Source: an uncultured Clostridia bacterium (GTDB lineage Bacteria; Bacillota; Clostridia; HGM11514). Taken from it: a stretch of DNA of 8,036 nt. Location of the stretch: NCBI GenBank assembly GCA_902478725.1, contig CABSMD010000113.1:1-8036 (forward strand), given 5' to 3'. Shown here one piece after another: positions 1-5,466 of this stretch (the stretch's first letter is position 1; each line of letters begins with the position of its first letter). Below the pieces are notes generated by a model. That model worked only from the letters and a program-made list of their open reading frames with translations, made no database searches and had not been told where the DNA came from. The translations under genes were made by a program, and so were the position numbers.

Positions 1-2
1 AG

Positions 3-401
3 TCCTACCCGTTCGAGTGCAGCCATGGCGCGTTCCTTCTGTTCGCTTTCCTTCATGCCGCGATACATCAGCGGCAGCTTAACGTTTTCAATCACGTTCA
101 GCTTGGGCAAGAGGTTGTATTGCTGAAAAATGAATCCCAGCTTCTTGTTGCGGATCGCCGCCAACTCGTCGTCGGACAGGCCGCTGACGTCCTTCCCGTC
201 GAGAAAGTAGGAGCCGCTTGTCGGCACATCAAGGCAGCCAATAATGTTCATACAGGTCGACTTGCCGCTTCCTGACTGTCCGATAATCGCCAGAAACTCC
301 CCCTTTTCCACCCGGAATGAAATGCCGTCGACGGCGTGTACCTCCTCGTCGCCCAGTTTATATATCTTGTAAATATCTTTAAATTCAATTAAAGCGCTCA
401 T
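3..401 (-). CDS. ABC transporter ATP-binding protein, MacB/LolD-like (partial, C-terminus off the left edge)
   Basis: This is the cytoplasmic ATPase of an ABC exporter that would power a FtsX/MacB-type permease. Only the first 133 codons are in the window. Visible motifs are the Walker A GQSGSGKST at residues 41-49 and the Q-loop region FQQYNLLP at residues 92-99. The stretch NIIGCLD after Walker A and the opening MSALIEFKDIYKIY are typical of the MacB/LolD group. The signature LSGGQ, Walker B and H-loop would lie beyond the edge. The start is an ATG at 399-401 and has no close Shine-Dalgarno site: the nearest AGGA lies about 15 nt upstream, inside a possible hairpin. The gene follows the membrane-fusion protein gene by 124 bp on the same strand, so it probably belongs to the MarR-controlled efflux operon. 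The transported substrate cannot be told from the sequence. Family assignment is firm; the subgroup is likely. Confidence 0.93.
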   Translation of the reverse strand, partial: MSALIEFKDIYKIYKLGDEEVHAVDGISFRVEKGEFLAIIGQSGSGKSTCMNIIGCLDVPTSGSYFLDGKDVSGLSDDELAAIRNKKLGFIFQQYNLLPKLNVIENVKLPLMYRGMKESEQKERAMAALERVG

Positions 402-407
402 AATGTC

Positions 408-432
408 GCAGGCTAAGATATCCTATGCCTGC
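408..432 (-). promoter_or_regulatory. Possible hairpin holding the ribosome-binding region of the ABC ATPase gene
   Basis: A perfect 6-bp inverted repeat (GCAGGC at 408-413, GCCTGC at 427-432) starts 6 bp upstream of the ATPase start codon. Read on the minus strand, its 13-nt loop contains the only AGGA near that start. This could tune translation of the ATPase relative to the adaptor gene. The stem is short and could be chance. Confidence 0.25.
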
Positions 433-525
433 CAGTCTCCTTTCCGTCTGCTTGTGGCTGTAAAACGCCGCCATGCATTCCAGTACTGCTGTATACCACT
501 TCCTTGTCAACTCCTGCTGTGTGCG

Positions 526-2118
526 TTATGGCCTGGGACCACCGCCGCCGGGACCGCCCATCCCACCCGGAAAGCCGATCATGGTCTGTGCTGTGCTTTG
601 AACCCACACCGCGTCTCCCTCTTGCAGGCCGGACAGAATTTCGATGTAATCATCATTGTATAGCCCCGTGGTTACCGCAACACTTTTGTACCCTTCCGGT
701 GCGCTGTCGTTCTCCTCGGTCTTGTCGCCCTTGACATATACGATATCGCCGCGGTTGACCGCACCCGCAGGGACGGCCAGTGTGTTTTTCACCTCACCCA
801 CCACGATTTCAGCGTCTACATTCATGCCCGGCAGCAGGTCGTCGTCGAAATCTGTGATTTCGACCGTGACCGGATAGGTGGTAACGCCATTGGTGGAGGT
901 GCCGTTGATGCTGATGTTGGTGATAGAGCCGGTGTAGCTCTTGCCGTCGAGTGCGTCTGCCGTGATCGATACCTCCTGCCCGAGTTCCAGCTTGTTGATG
1001 TCCAGCTCGTCGACATTCAGATCGAACTTCAGGCTGGATAGGTCATAAATAACCGCCATTTCTTTCGAGGCGGTGGTGTTGTCCAACTTGTCGCCCGTCT
1101 TTATGGTTTTGGTCACGACCGTGCCGGAGATCGGCGCGGTGATCGTGTAATCATCCAGTTGGCTGAGCGCCTTTTCTTTGGAAATCCTGGATTCCTCTAC
1201 TGCCAGTGCGTTGGAGTCAATGGTGCTGTTGACGGTGTCGCTGGTCAGGGTCAGGATGCCGTCTCCTGCATTGATCCGGTTCCCTTCCCGGACGAGAACC
1301 GCCGCAACCGTGCCATTGCCCTTAGCGGTGATCGTTTTTTCCGTAATATATTTGAATTTTCCGCTGTCGTTGCAGGTGATGTTGCCGATCGTAGCGGTGG
1401 CGACGTCCTCCGGCGTCAATACGCCGGGATTCTGTACCTGGATGATAACATCCTGTACCAGCATGTTGCCGCTTTTGGCATAGCTTGCGTTGTTGATCCG
1501 GCTGACTGTGCCGTAGAGGGTGTCGCTGGTGTTGGAGACCCGGATGACGGCGCTGTCTCCGATATGTATAGAACCAATGTCGCTCTCGTTAAAGGGGAGA
1601 ACCAGCTCCATATAGGCGCTGTCATAAATATCAGCAATCTTGGTTTGTCCGCTCGTTACCATATCTCCTTCCTTAACGTGCAACGTTTTGATAATTCCGC
1701 CCGTGTCTGCGGTCACGTAGAGATCATCCCTCGACTTGAGCGATTCCTCATAGGAGAGCTGTGAGCGCCGTAGGGCCACATCGGCGCTGCTGATGCTTTT
1801 TTCAACATCCCCGGCGTCGATCTTGTAAAGCAGGTCGCCCTTTTCCACCAAATCCCCCTCCTCAAACGGTGCGGAGACAATGGTGCCGTTTACCAAGGAG
1901 GTAATGGAATACTCATCCTTTGGCTTGACCGTGGCCGTACCGGTGATGGAGGAACGGATGTCCTGCCGTGTGACCCGGGCCTCGCTGGTGGTTGCCATGG
2001 TAGGCATGCTTGCCTGGCAGCTGCGCAGTGCGAAGACGATTGCCAGAACCAGCGCTAATAATACGCCGGTGATAATAAAAGCCTTTTTGTGCCGTTTTAG
2101 AAATTTCACGAATTTCAT
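526..2118 (-). CDS. Membrane-fusion (periplasmic-adaptor-like, HlyD/MacA family) efflux subunit with duplicated barrel-sandwich unit
   Basis: A 530-residue adaptor subunit of an ABC efflux system. In Gram-positive bacteria such proteins are anchored in the membrane and act outside the cell with the MacB-like permease. Residues 1-12 are basic and residues 13-31 form one hydrophobic membrane anchor. C34 follows LRS, which is a poor lipobox, so a membrane anchor is more likely than a lipoprotein. Lipoyl-like half motifs lie at about 77-101, 137-164, 263-290 and 325-358, so there are two barrel-sandwich units rather than the usual one. Beta-barrel-like segments follow at about 168-230 and 362-440. 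The membrane-proximal domain is about 445-512, with NTLAVPAGAV at 445-454 and GLQEGDAVWV at 497-506. The C-terminus is a Gly/Pro-rich tail (about 517-530). The start ATG has AAAGGA 8 nt upstream. The gene lies 15 bp after the MarR stop and upstream of the ABC ATPase. The substrate is unknown. Confidence 0.92.
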   Translation of the reverse strand: MKFVKFLKRHKKAFIITGVLLALVLAIVFALRSCQASMPTMATTSEARVTRQDIRSSITGTATVKPKDEYSITSLVNGTIVSAPFEEGDLVEKGDLLYKIDAGDVEKSISSADVALRRSQLSYEESLKSRDDLYVTADTGGIIKTLHVKEGDMVTSGQTKIADIYDSAYMELVLPFNESDIGSIHIGDSAVIRVSNTSDTLYGTVSRINNASYAKSGNMLVQDVIIQVQNPGVLTPEDVATATIGNITCNDSGKFKYITEKTITAKGNGTVAAVLVREGNRINAGDGILTLTSDTVNSTIDSNALAVEESRISKEKALSQLDDYTITAPISGTVVTKTIKTGDKLDNTTASKEMAVIYDLSSLKFDLNVDELDINKLELGQEVSITADALDGKSYTGSITNISINGTSTNGVTTYPVTVEITDFDDDLLPGMNVDAEIVVGEVKNTLAVPAGAVNRGDIVYVKGDKTEENDSAPEGYKSVAVTTGLYNDDYIEILSGLQEGDAVWVQSTAQTMIGFPGGMGGPGGGGPRP

Positions 2119-2133
2119 GCTGCAGTTCCTTTC

Positions 2134-2571
2134 TCAGTTGATTTTTTGCGTATCCTGCAATAAAACATCATATACGATTATGAGCAGCTTTCTAAGCTGC
2201 TCTAATTGTCCCTCTTCCATGTGTGCGGCAAATCCCCTGTCCAATTTCTGCTTTTGATCCGTAATATCCTTTTGCATCTCATACGCCTTGTCAAGCAGGA
2301 TGATGCGCCGGCTCCTCCGGTCTGCCGGGTTGATCTCACAGCGGAGCAGCCCCTTGCGTTCCATCCTCTGCAATGTGCCGGTGATCGTCGGATGTGAGAG
2401 GTGAAAATGCTGCTCGAGTTCCTTTGGAGAAACCTGTTCGCCGTTTTTGTCCAGGAGATACATCAGCAACTCTACTTGGGAAAAGGTCAGGCCGGATTCT
2501 TTCATCTGGGCGTTTACCCTTGCAACCATGAGGTCATTAATTTTTTTAAAATAGAATCCAATATCCTCCAT
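2134..2571 (-). CDS. MarR-family transcriptional regulator
   Basis: A 145-residue winged helix-turn-helix regulator of the usual MarR length. N-terminal helix 1 (about 1-24) and the C-terminal helices (about 95-138) would form the dimer interface. The DNA-binding core is about 30-92: the recognition helix falls in the segment HLSHPTITGTLQRMERKGLL (57-76), and the wing carries the conserved acidic/arginine pattern NPADRRSRRIIL (81-92). MarR proteins usually repress their own operon and are released by a small phenolic or drug-like ligand; the ligand here is unknown. The gene is first in an operon with the adaptor and ABC ATPase genes. The adaptor's Shine-Dalgarno site lies just after the MarR stop codon (TGA), which suggests coupled translation. 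A sigma-A promoter and a palindrome lie upstream. The start ATG is preceded only by GGGG 4 nt upstream, a weak ribosome site, but no better in-frame start is visible. Confidence 0.95.
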   Translation of the reverse strand: MEDIGFYFKKINDLMVARVNAQMKESGLTFSQVELLMYLLDKNGEQVSPKELEQHFHLSHPTITGTLQRMERKGLLRCEINPADRRSRRIILLDKAYEMQKDITDQKQKLDRGFAAHMEEGQLEQLRKLLIIVYDVLLQDTQKIN

Positions 2572-2593
2572 CTACCCCATTCCAATCTTTTTC

Positions 2594-2605
2594 GTAGTAT
2601 GCTAC
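2594..2605 (-). promoter_or_regulatory. Candidate MarR operator palindrome
   Basis: GTAGTATGCTAC is an imperfect palindrome: five of six symmetric pairs match and only the inner T/G pair fails. It lies between the predicted transcription start (about 2612) and the MarR start codon at 2571. MarR-type repressors commonly bind such sites overlapping or just downstream of their own promoter, so this is a reasonable operator candidate. It is short, and binding is inferred only from position. Confidence 0.35.
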
Positions 2606-2618
2606 CTATCCTGTACCC

Positions 2619-2647
2619 ATTTTAAATGCTTTTATTTCGGCTGTCAA
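2619..2647 (-). promoter_or_regulatory. Sigma-A promoter of the MarR-adaptor-ABC operon
   Basis: On the minus strand the -35 box TTGACA (2647-2642) is a perfect match. A 17-bp spacer leads to the -10 box TAAAAT (2624-2619), five of six matches to consensus. Transcription would start near 2612, giving a leader of about 40 nt before the MarR start codon at 2571. A second TTGACG lies 7 bp further upstream (2660-2655) but has no good -10 partner. Confidence 0.8.
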
Positions 2648-2712
2648 TAAAGGTCGTCAAAAGTTTACGAAAAGTTAATAGATAATTTATATTTCCGTTT
2701 TTTTTACAAAGA

Positions 2713-2738
2713 AAAAACCGGCCAATTGACCGGTTTTT
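2713..2738 (-). terminator. Intrinsic terminator after the short-chain dehydrogenase gene
   Basis: The stem pairs AAAAACCGG with CCGGTTTTT (9 bp) around an 8-nt loop and begins 4 bp after the dehydrogenase stop codon. On the minus strand it runs into a T-rich tract, as expected for Rho-independent termination. It separates the dehydrogenase transcript from the MarR operon promoter downstream. The A/T arms make it partly symmetrical, but no plus-strand gene ends here. Confidence 0.88.
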
Positions 2739-2742
2739 GGCA

Positions 2743-3492
2743 TTATTTTCGGCGGTTCTGAATGTGGTAGGATACCCGGGCGAGCAACCCATCCGGAAGA
2801 ATTTTTGTGAAAAAACGCCCCATCTTCATCAAACCGCCCGGAATGATGACTGCCTTGCCCTGCATCAGCTTTTTGAGCGCATAGCGGGCGACCTGTTCGC
2901 TTTCAAGATAGCCACCGGAAAAACGGGTGTCCGCTACCTGGTCGAATTCCGTGCGGATCGGGCCGGGGCAGAGGGCGCATACTACCACCTTGCTGTGAGC
3001 ATGGCGCAGCTCCTCGCGGATCCCCTGGGTCAACCGCAGGACATATGCCTTGCTTGCATAATAAGCCGCGAGCTTCGGCCCGGGCAAAAAGGCGGCGGCG
3101 GAAGCCACGTTTAAAATCCACCCCTGATCCCTTTTTTTAAAATCTGGTAAAAATAGCTTAGTTAGGATGTGGGTCGCGCGGATGTTCACGTCGATCAGGT
3201 TTTGGTCACGTTCCAGCGTGATCTCGTCAAACAGGCCATACGCGCCCAGTCCCGCGTTATTGATTAAGAGGTCGATCCCATCTTCCTTCACCTTTTCATA
3301 TAGTTCTAAACACGCCTCAGTGGAGGACAGGTCTATTCCAATCACCCGAACCTTGACCGGGAGTTCCTTTTTTAATTCCTCCAGTTTTTCGACGCGCCGT
3401 GCCGCAAGAACAAGGTCATATCCCATTTTAGCCAATACCCTTGCCATATCCCGTCCGATCCCGGAGCTTGCCCCTGTGATCAAAGCCTTCAT
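2743..3492 (-). CDS. SDR-family NAD(P)-dependent oxidoreductase
   Basis: A cytoplasmic classical short-chain dehydrogenase/reductase, 249 residues from the chosen start (252 from the upstream GTG). Numbered from the ATG, the Rossmann-fold cofactor motif TGASSGIG is at 6-13, NNAG at 78-81, the catalytic serine at 131 (NVAS) and the YxxxK pair at Y144/K148, with the usual 13-residue Ser-Tyr spacing. PG at 176-177 follows. The AARR after the second strand (31-34) suggests a preference for NADPH. All catalytic residues are present, so it should be active; its substrate is unknown. I chose ATG at 3490-3492 because AGGTGA lies 5 nt before it. The GTG at 3499-3501 has an AGG only 3 nt away and lies inside that ribosome site. 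The J-domain gene stop lies 13 bp upstream on the same strand, so the two are probably one transcript. A hairpin terminator follows. Confidence 0.93.
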   Translation of the reverse strand: MKALITGASSGIGRDMARVLAKMGYDLVLAARRVEKLEELKKELPVKVRVIGIDLSSTEACLELYEKVKEDGIDLLINNAGLGAYGLFDEITLERDQNLIDVNIRATHILTKLFLPDFKKRDQGWILNVASAAAFLPGPKLAAYYASKAYVLRLTQGIREELRHAHSKVVVCALCPGPIRTEFDQVADTRFSGGYLESEQVARYALKKLMQGKAVIIPGGLMKMGRFFTKILPDGLLARVSYHIQNRRK

Positions 3493-3505
3493 GCCATTCA
3501 CCTGC

Positions 3506-3730
3506 CTATCTGTTTTCCAGCAATTGTTTAACGTCTGCCATCAATGCAATAAACTGTTCCGCATCGCCGCCCTTATCAGGATGATACCGCTTTGCCAGTT
3601 CGCGGAATCTTTGTTTGATTTCCATCTCTCCGGCGGTGGGCGGCAGACCTAGCTTTGCAAGGAGTTGCGGGTCATATTGCCCTTCTAAATAGGCTGCCCC
3701 GCTTGCTTTATATAATTCGTAATAAACCAT
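3506..3730 (-). CDS. J-domain (DnaJ-like) protein, intact C-terminal part of an interrupted gene
   Basis: This 74-codon open frame holds the J domain. Residues 20-74 carry the fold: helix II (about 36-48, EMEIKQRFRELAKRY), the HPD tripeptide at 50-52 that stimulates Hsp70/DnaK ATPase, and helix III (about 56-72). There is no Gly/Phe region or zinc domain, so it is a J-only type III protein rather than DnaJ itself. The frame opens with ATG at 3728-3730, but this is probably not the original start: the same frame continues upstream with protein-like sequence to a TGA at 3845-3847. A weak AGAAGAG lies 8 nt before this ATG, so a shortened J-domain protein could still be made. It lies just upstream of the SDR gene. 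Confidence 0.6.
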   Translation of the reverse strand: MVYYELYKASGAAYLEGQYDPQLLAKLGLPPTAGEMEIKQRFRELAKRYHPDKGGDAEQFIALMADVKQLLENR

Positions 3731-3952
3731 GGCGAGATACTCTTCTATAATCCCCTTTAATTCCTCCCGTTCCAGCAGAGATAAATAGTATAAGGAATAT
3801 TTTGCTTTGCCGCCGAATGGTTCGTTGAGGTCGAAAAAGTGATTTCAAACGAGTTTGTTTGATTCCTGCGAAACGCCGTCAAAGCGGATCTTTATCTCAA
3901 ATTGTTTTAAGCTCCTGAACCTTCTCTTGATTTCAGATGTGTCATATTTCAT
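3506..3952 (-). pseudogene. J-domain gene with an in-frame TGA at codon 36
   Basis: Reading upstream of the J-domain frame, the same frame runs back to ATG at 3950-3952 and gives a 148-residue protein broken by a single TGA at 3845-3847. The 35 codons before it begin MKYDTSEIKRRFRSLKQFEI, and the 38 codons after it read NHFFDLNEPFGGKAKYSLYY and onward, then enter the J domain with no further stop or shift. The sequence on both sides looks like one protein: charged helices, then the motif LV-stop-NHFFDL. TGG to TGA (Trp to stop) is the simplest explanation. From memory, relatives of this clostridial J protein have a Trp-acidic/polar-FFDL motif there, but I could not align them. TGA is a normal stop in neighbouring genes and no selenocysteine hairpin is evident, so recoding is unlikely. 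The ATG at 3952 has only a weak ribosome site. A recent loss-of-function mutation or a base-calling error are both possible. Confidence 0.72.
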
Positions 3953-3985
3953 AAAAGGCCGCCCCGATCCACGAATAAAATAAAT

Positions 3986-4013
3986 AAAAGGCACTCCCCT
4001 TGGAGCGCCTTTT
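3986..4013 (-). terminator. Intrinsic terminator after tRNA-Leu
   Basis: The arms AAAAGGC-A-CTCC and GGAG-C-GCCTTTT pair around a CCTT loop, giving about 11 pairs with one internal mismatch. It begins 3 bp after the encoded CCA of the tRNA on the minus strand and runs into a TTTTATTTATTTTATT tract. It ends the tRNA transcript. It also lies between the tRNA promoter and the J-domain gene, where no separate promoter is obvious. Confidence 0.88.
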
Positions 4014-4016
4014 GCT

Positions 4017-4105
4017 TGGTGCCGCTGACCGGAATCGAACCGGTACGAGGGTCACCCCTCACGGGATTTTAAGTCCCGGGCGTCTGCCAGTTCCGCCACA
4101 GCGGC
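4017..4105 (-). tRNA. tRNA-Leu (anticodon UAA), CCA encoded
   Basis: The minus strand folds as a class II tRNA. The acceptor arms are GCCGCTG and CAGCGGC, followed by discriminator A and an encoded CCA (4019-4017). The D-arm region GGCGGAACTGGCAGACGC is typical of leucine tRNAs. The anticodon stem CGGGA/TCCCG encloses the loop CTTAAAA, giving anticodon TAA, which reads UUA. A long variable arm with GAGGG/CCCTC pairing follows, then the T arm ACCGG-TTCGATT-CCGGT. The discriminator A and long variable arm both fit leucine. It has its own promoter and terminator and appears to be a single-gene unit. Confidence 0.97.
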
Positions 4106-4124
4106 ATAAATTCCATACTTACTT

Positions 4125-4153
4125 ATCTTAGCATACCCTGTTTGATTTGTCAA
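4125..4153 (-). promoter_or_regulatory. Sigma-A promoter of tRNA-Leu
   Basis: On the minus strand a perfect -35 TTGACA (4153-4148) and a -10 TAAGAT (4130-4125) are separated by 17 bp. A TG one base before the -10 box makes it an extended -10 promoter. Transcription would start near 4118, about 13 nt before the mature 5' end of the tRNA. This strength fits a stable-RNA gene. Confidence 0.85.
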
Positions 4154-4222
4154 TATTTATTTGCTTTGTGAAAGAAAGGTATAAAATAGTGACAAAAAAT
4201 AAAATCTTCGAAATGAAAAGGC

Positions 4223-4251
4223 TTGATTGTTCCGGTACAATGTAGTAGAAT
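4223..4251 (+). promoter_or_regulatory. Sigma-A promoter of the prs-GH3 transcript
   Basis: The -35 box TTGATT (4223-4228), a 17-bp spacer and the -10 box TAGAAT (4246-4251) fit sigma-A well. Transcription would start near 4258 and leave a leader of about 79 nt before the prs start codon. It faces away from the tRNA-Leu promoter, with 69 bp between the two -35 boxes. I see no riboswitch-like fold or clear operator in the leader. Confidence 0.65.
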
Positions 4252-4336
4252 AAATAACAAATGGGTGTATCTTTCGACAGAATCAGCAGGGTTGTCGGGG
4301 GATCATACAAATGTACATAGGAATAAGGAGTGTGCT

Positions 4337-5458
4337 ATGCTGAGCGAAAAGAGTATCGAAATGGTTGGAGAATTGGGCATCATCTGTATGCCCGGCTGTG
4401 AGGCCTTTGCCAAGAAGGTGGAAGCATACCTGAAGGATTGGCGGGATCAGCAGGACAATGGATTTATTGTGCAGACCTCAGTACCCCGGTTTGCAAACGG
4501 GGAGGGGAAGGGCCTGATCCGTGAGTCCGTGCGGGGGAGGGATATCCATATCATAACCGACATCTTCAATTATAATGTCACTTACAAGATGTACGGCCGG
4601 GAGAATGCCATGAGCCCGGATGACCATTTTCAAGACCTCAAGCGTATTATTTCTGCAATAGCCGGCAAAGCCAAACGGCTGACCGTGTTTATGCCGATGC
4701 TGTATGAAGGGCGCCAGCACAAGCGGTCTGCGCGGGAGTCTCTGGATTGTGCGTTGGCGTTGCAGGAGCTGGTGAACCTAGGCGTTTCCAATATCATTAC
4801 CTTTGATGCGCATGATGCGCGGGTGCAAAACGCCATTCCCTTAAGCGGATTTGATAATATCCAACCGACTTACCAGATGATGAAAGCGCTCTTACGTACC
4901 GTTAGCGATATCCGGATCAACGATAAGAACCTGGCCATCATCTCACCTGACGAGGGCGGCGTGTCACGTTGCCTGTACTATTCTTCGGTGCTCAATGTCA
5001 ACATCGGCATGTTTTACAAGAGGCGGAATTATTCCGTCATCATTGACGGGCGTAACCCGATCGAGGCACATGAATATCTGGGAAGCAGCGTCAACGGTAA
5101 GGATATCATCATCGTCGACGATATGATTTCCTCCGGCGAATCCCTTCTTGATATCTGTGAAAAGCTGAAAGAAAAGGGAGCAAAGCGGATATTTGCGTTT
5201 GTGACCTTTGGCCTGTTCTGCGACGGCTTTGAAAAATTCGACCGTGCCTATCAAAATGGTCTCTACGATAAAATATTTACCACCAATCTGATCTACCGTC
5301 CTGATGAACTGAAGCAGAAGGAATGGTATCATGAGGTGGATATGGCCAAATATGTTGCATATATTATAGAAGAACTCAACTATGATAAATCGATCAGCAG
5401 CCTGATCGATCCATTTACCAAGATCAAGAATTTGATGCGGAAATTCAATCAGGAGTAG
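4337..5458 (+). CDS. prs: Ribose-phosphate pyrophosphokinase (PRPP synthetase), long clostridial-type
   Basis: Makes phosphoribosyl pyrophosphate from ribose 5-phosphate and ATP for purine, pyrimidine, NAD and histidine/tryptophan synthesis; cytoplasmic. The 373-residue protein is longer than the usual 310-320. Core motifs are RGRDIHII (66-73), the ATP-binding YEGRQHKR (123-130), FDAHDARV (156-163) in place of the usual DLH region, SPDEGGVSR (203-211), KRR (228-230) at the catalytic flexible loop, and the PRPP/ribose-5-phosphate loop IIIVDDMISSGES (257-269). The extra length is mainly an N-terminal extension of about 12 residues, a longer loop near 30-60 and a C-terminal extension from about 320. 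I chose the ATG at 4337 because AAGGAG lies 6 nt before it (4325-4330). An in-frame TTG at 4223 is the -35 box of the promoter. The GH3 gene follows 8 bp downstream. It may be the housekeeping prs or a second paralogue; the window cannot tell. Confidence 0.9.
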   Translation: MLSEKSIEMVGELGIICMPGCEAFAKKVEAYLKDWRDQQDNGFIVQTSVPRFANGEGKGLIRESVRGRDIHIITDIFNYNVTYKMYGRENAMSPDDHFQDLKRIISAIAGKAKRLTVFMPMLYEGRQHKRSARESLDCALALQELVNLGVSNIITFDAHDARVQNAIPLSGFDNIQPTYQMMKALLRTVSDIRINDKNLAIISPDEGGVSRCLYYSSVLNVNIGMFYKRRNYSVIIDGRNPIEAHEYLGSSVNGKDIIIVDDMISSGESLLDICEKLKEKGAKRIFAFVTFGLFCDGFEKFDRAYQNGLYDKIFTTNLIYRPDELKQKEWYHEVDMAKYVAYIIEELNYDKSISSLIDPFTKIKNLMRKFNQE

Positions 5459-5466
5459 GTGAAGGA

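Noticed and set aside
403..734. Plus-strand small open frames between the ABC and adaptor genes
   Set aside because: They overlap the adaptor gene in antisense, lack ribosome sites and show no domain. The 124-bp gap contains no convincing gene.
1159..1764. 201-codon open frame on the plus strand
   Set aside because: It is the antisense shadow of the adaptor gene, with no ribosome site and no recognisable domain. The minus-strand frame has clear family motifs.
3845..3847. TGA as selenocysteine or as a reassigned Trp codon
   Set aside because: TGA ends the MarR (2134-2136) and GH3 (7615-7617) genes normally, the residues around it do not resemble a redox selenoprotein site, and no convincing hairpin follows directly. 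A nonsense change is simpler.
4223..4336. Extended reading frame of prs from TTG at 4223
   Set aside because: The TTG is the -35 box of a good promoter, it has no ribosome site, and the ATG at 4337 has a strong AAGGAG at ideal spacing.
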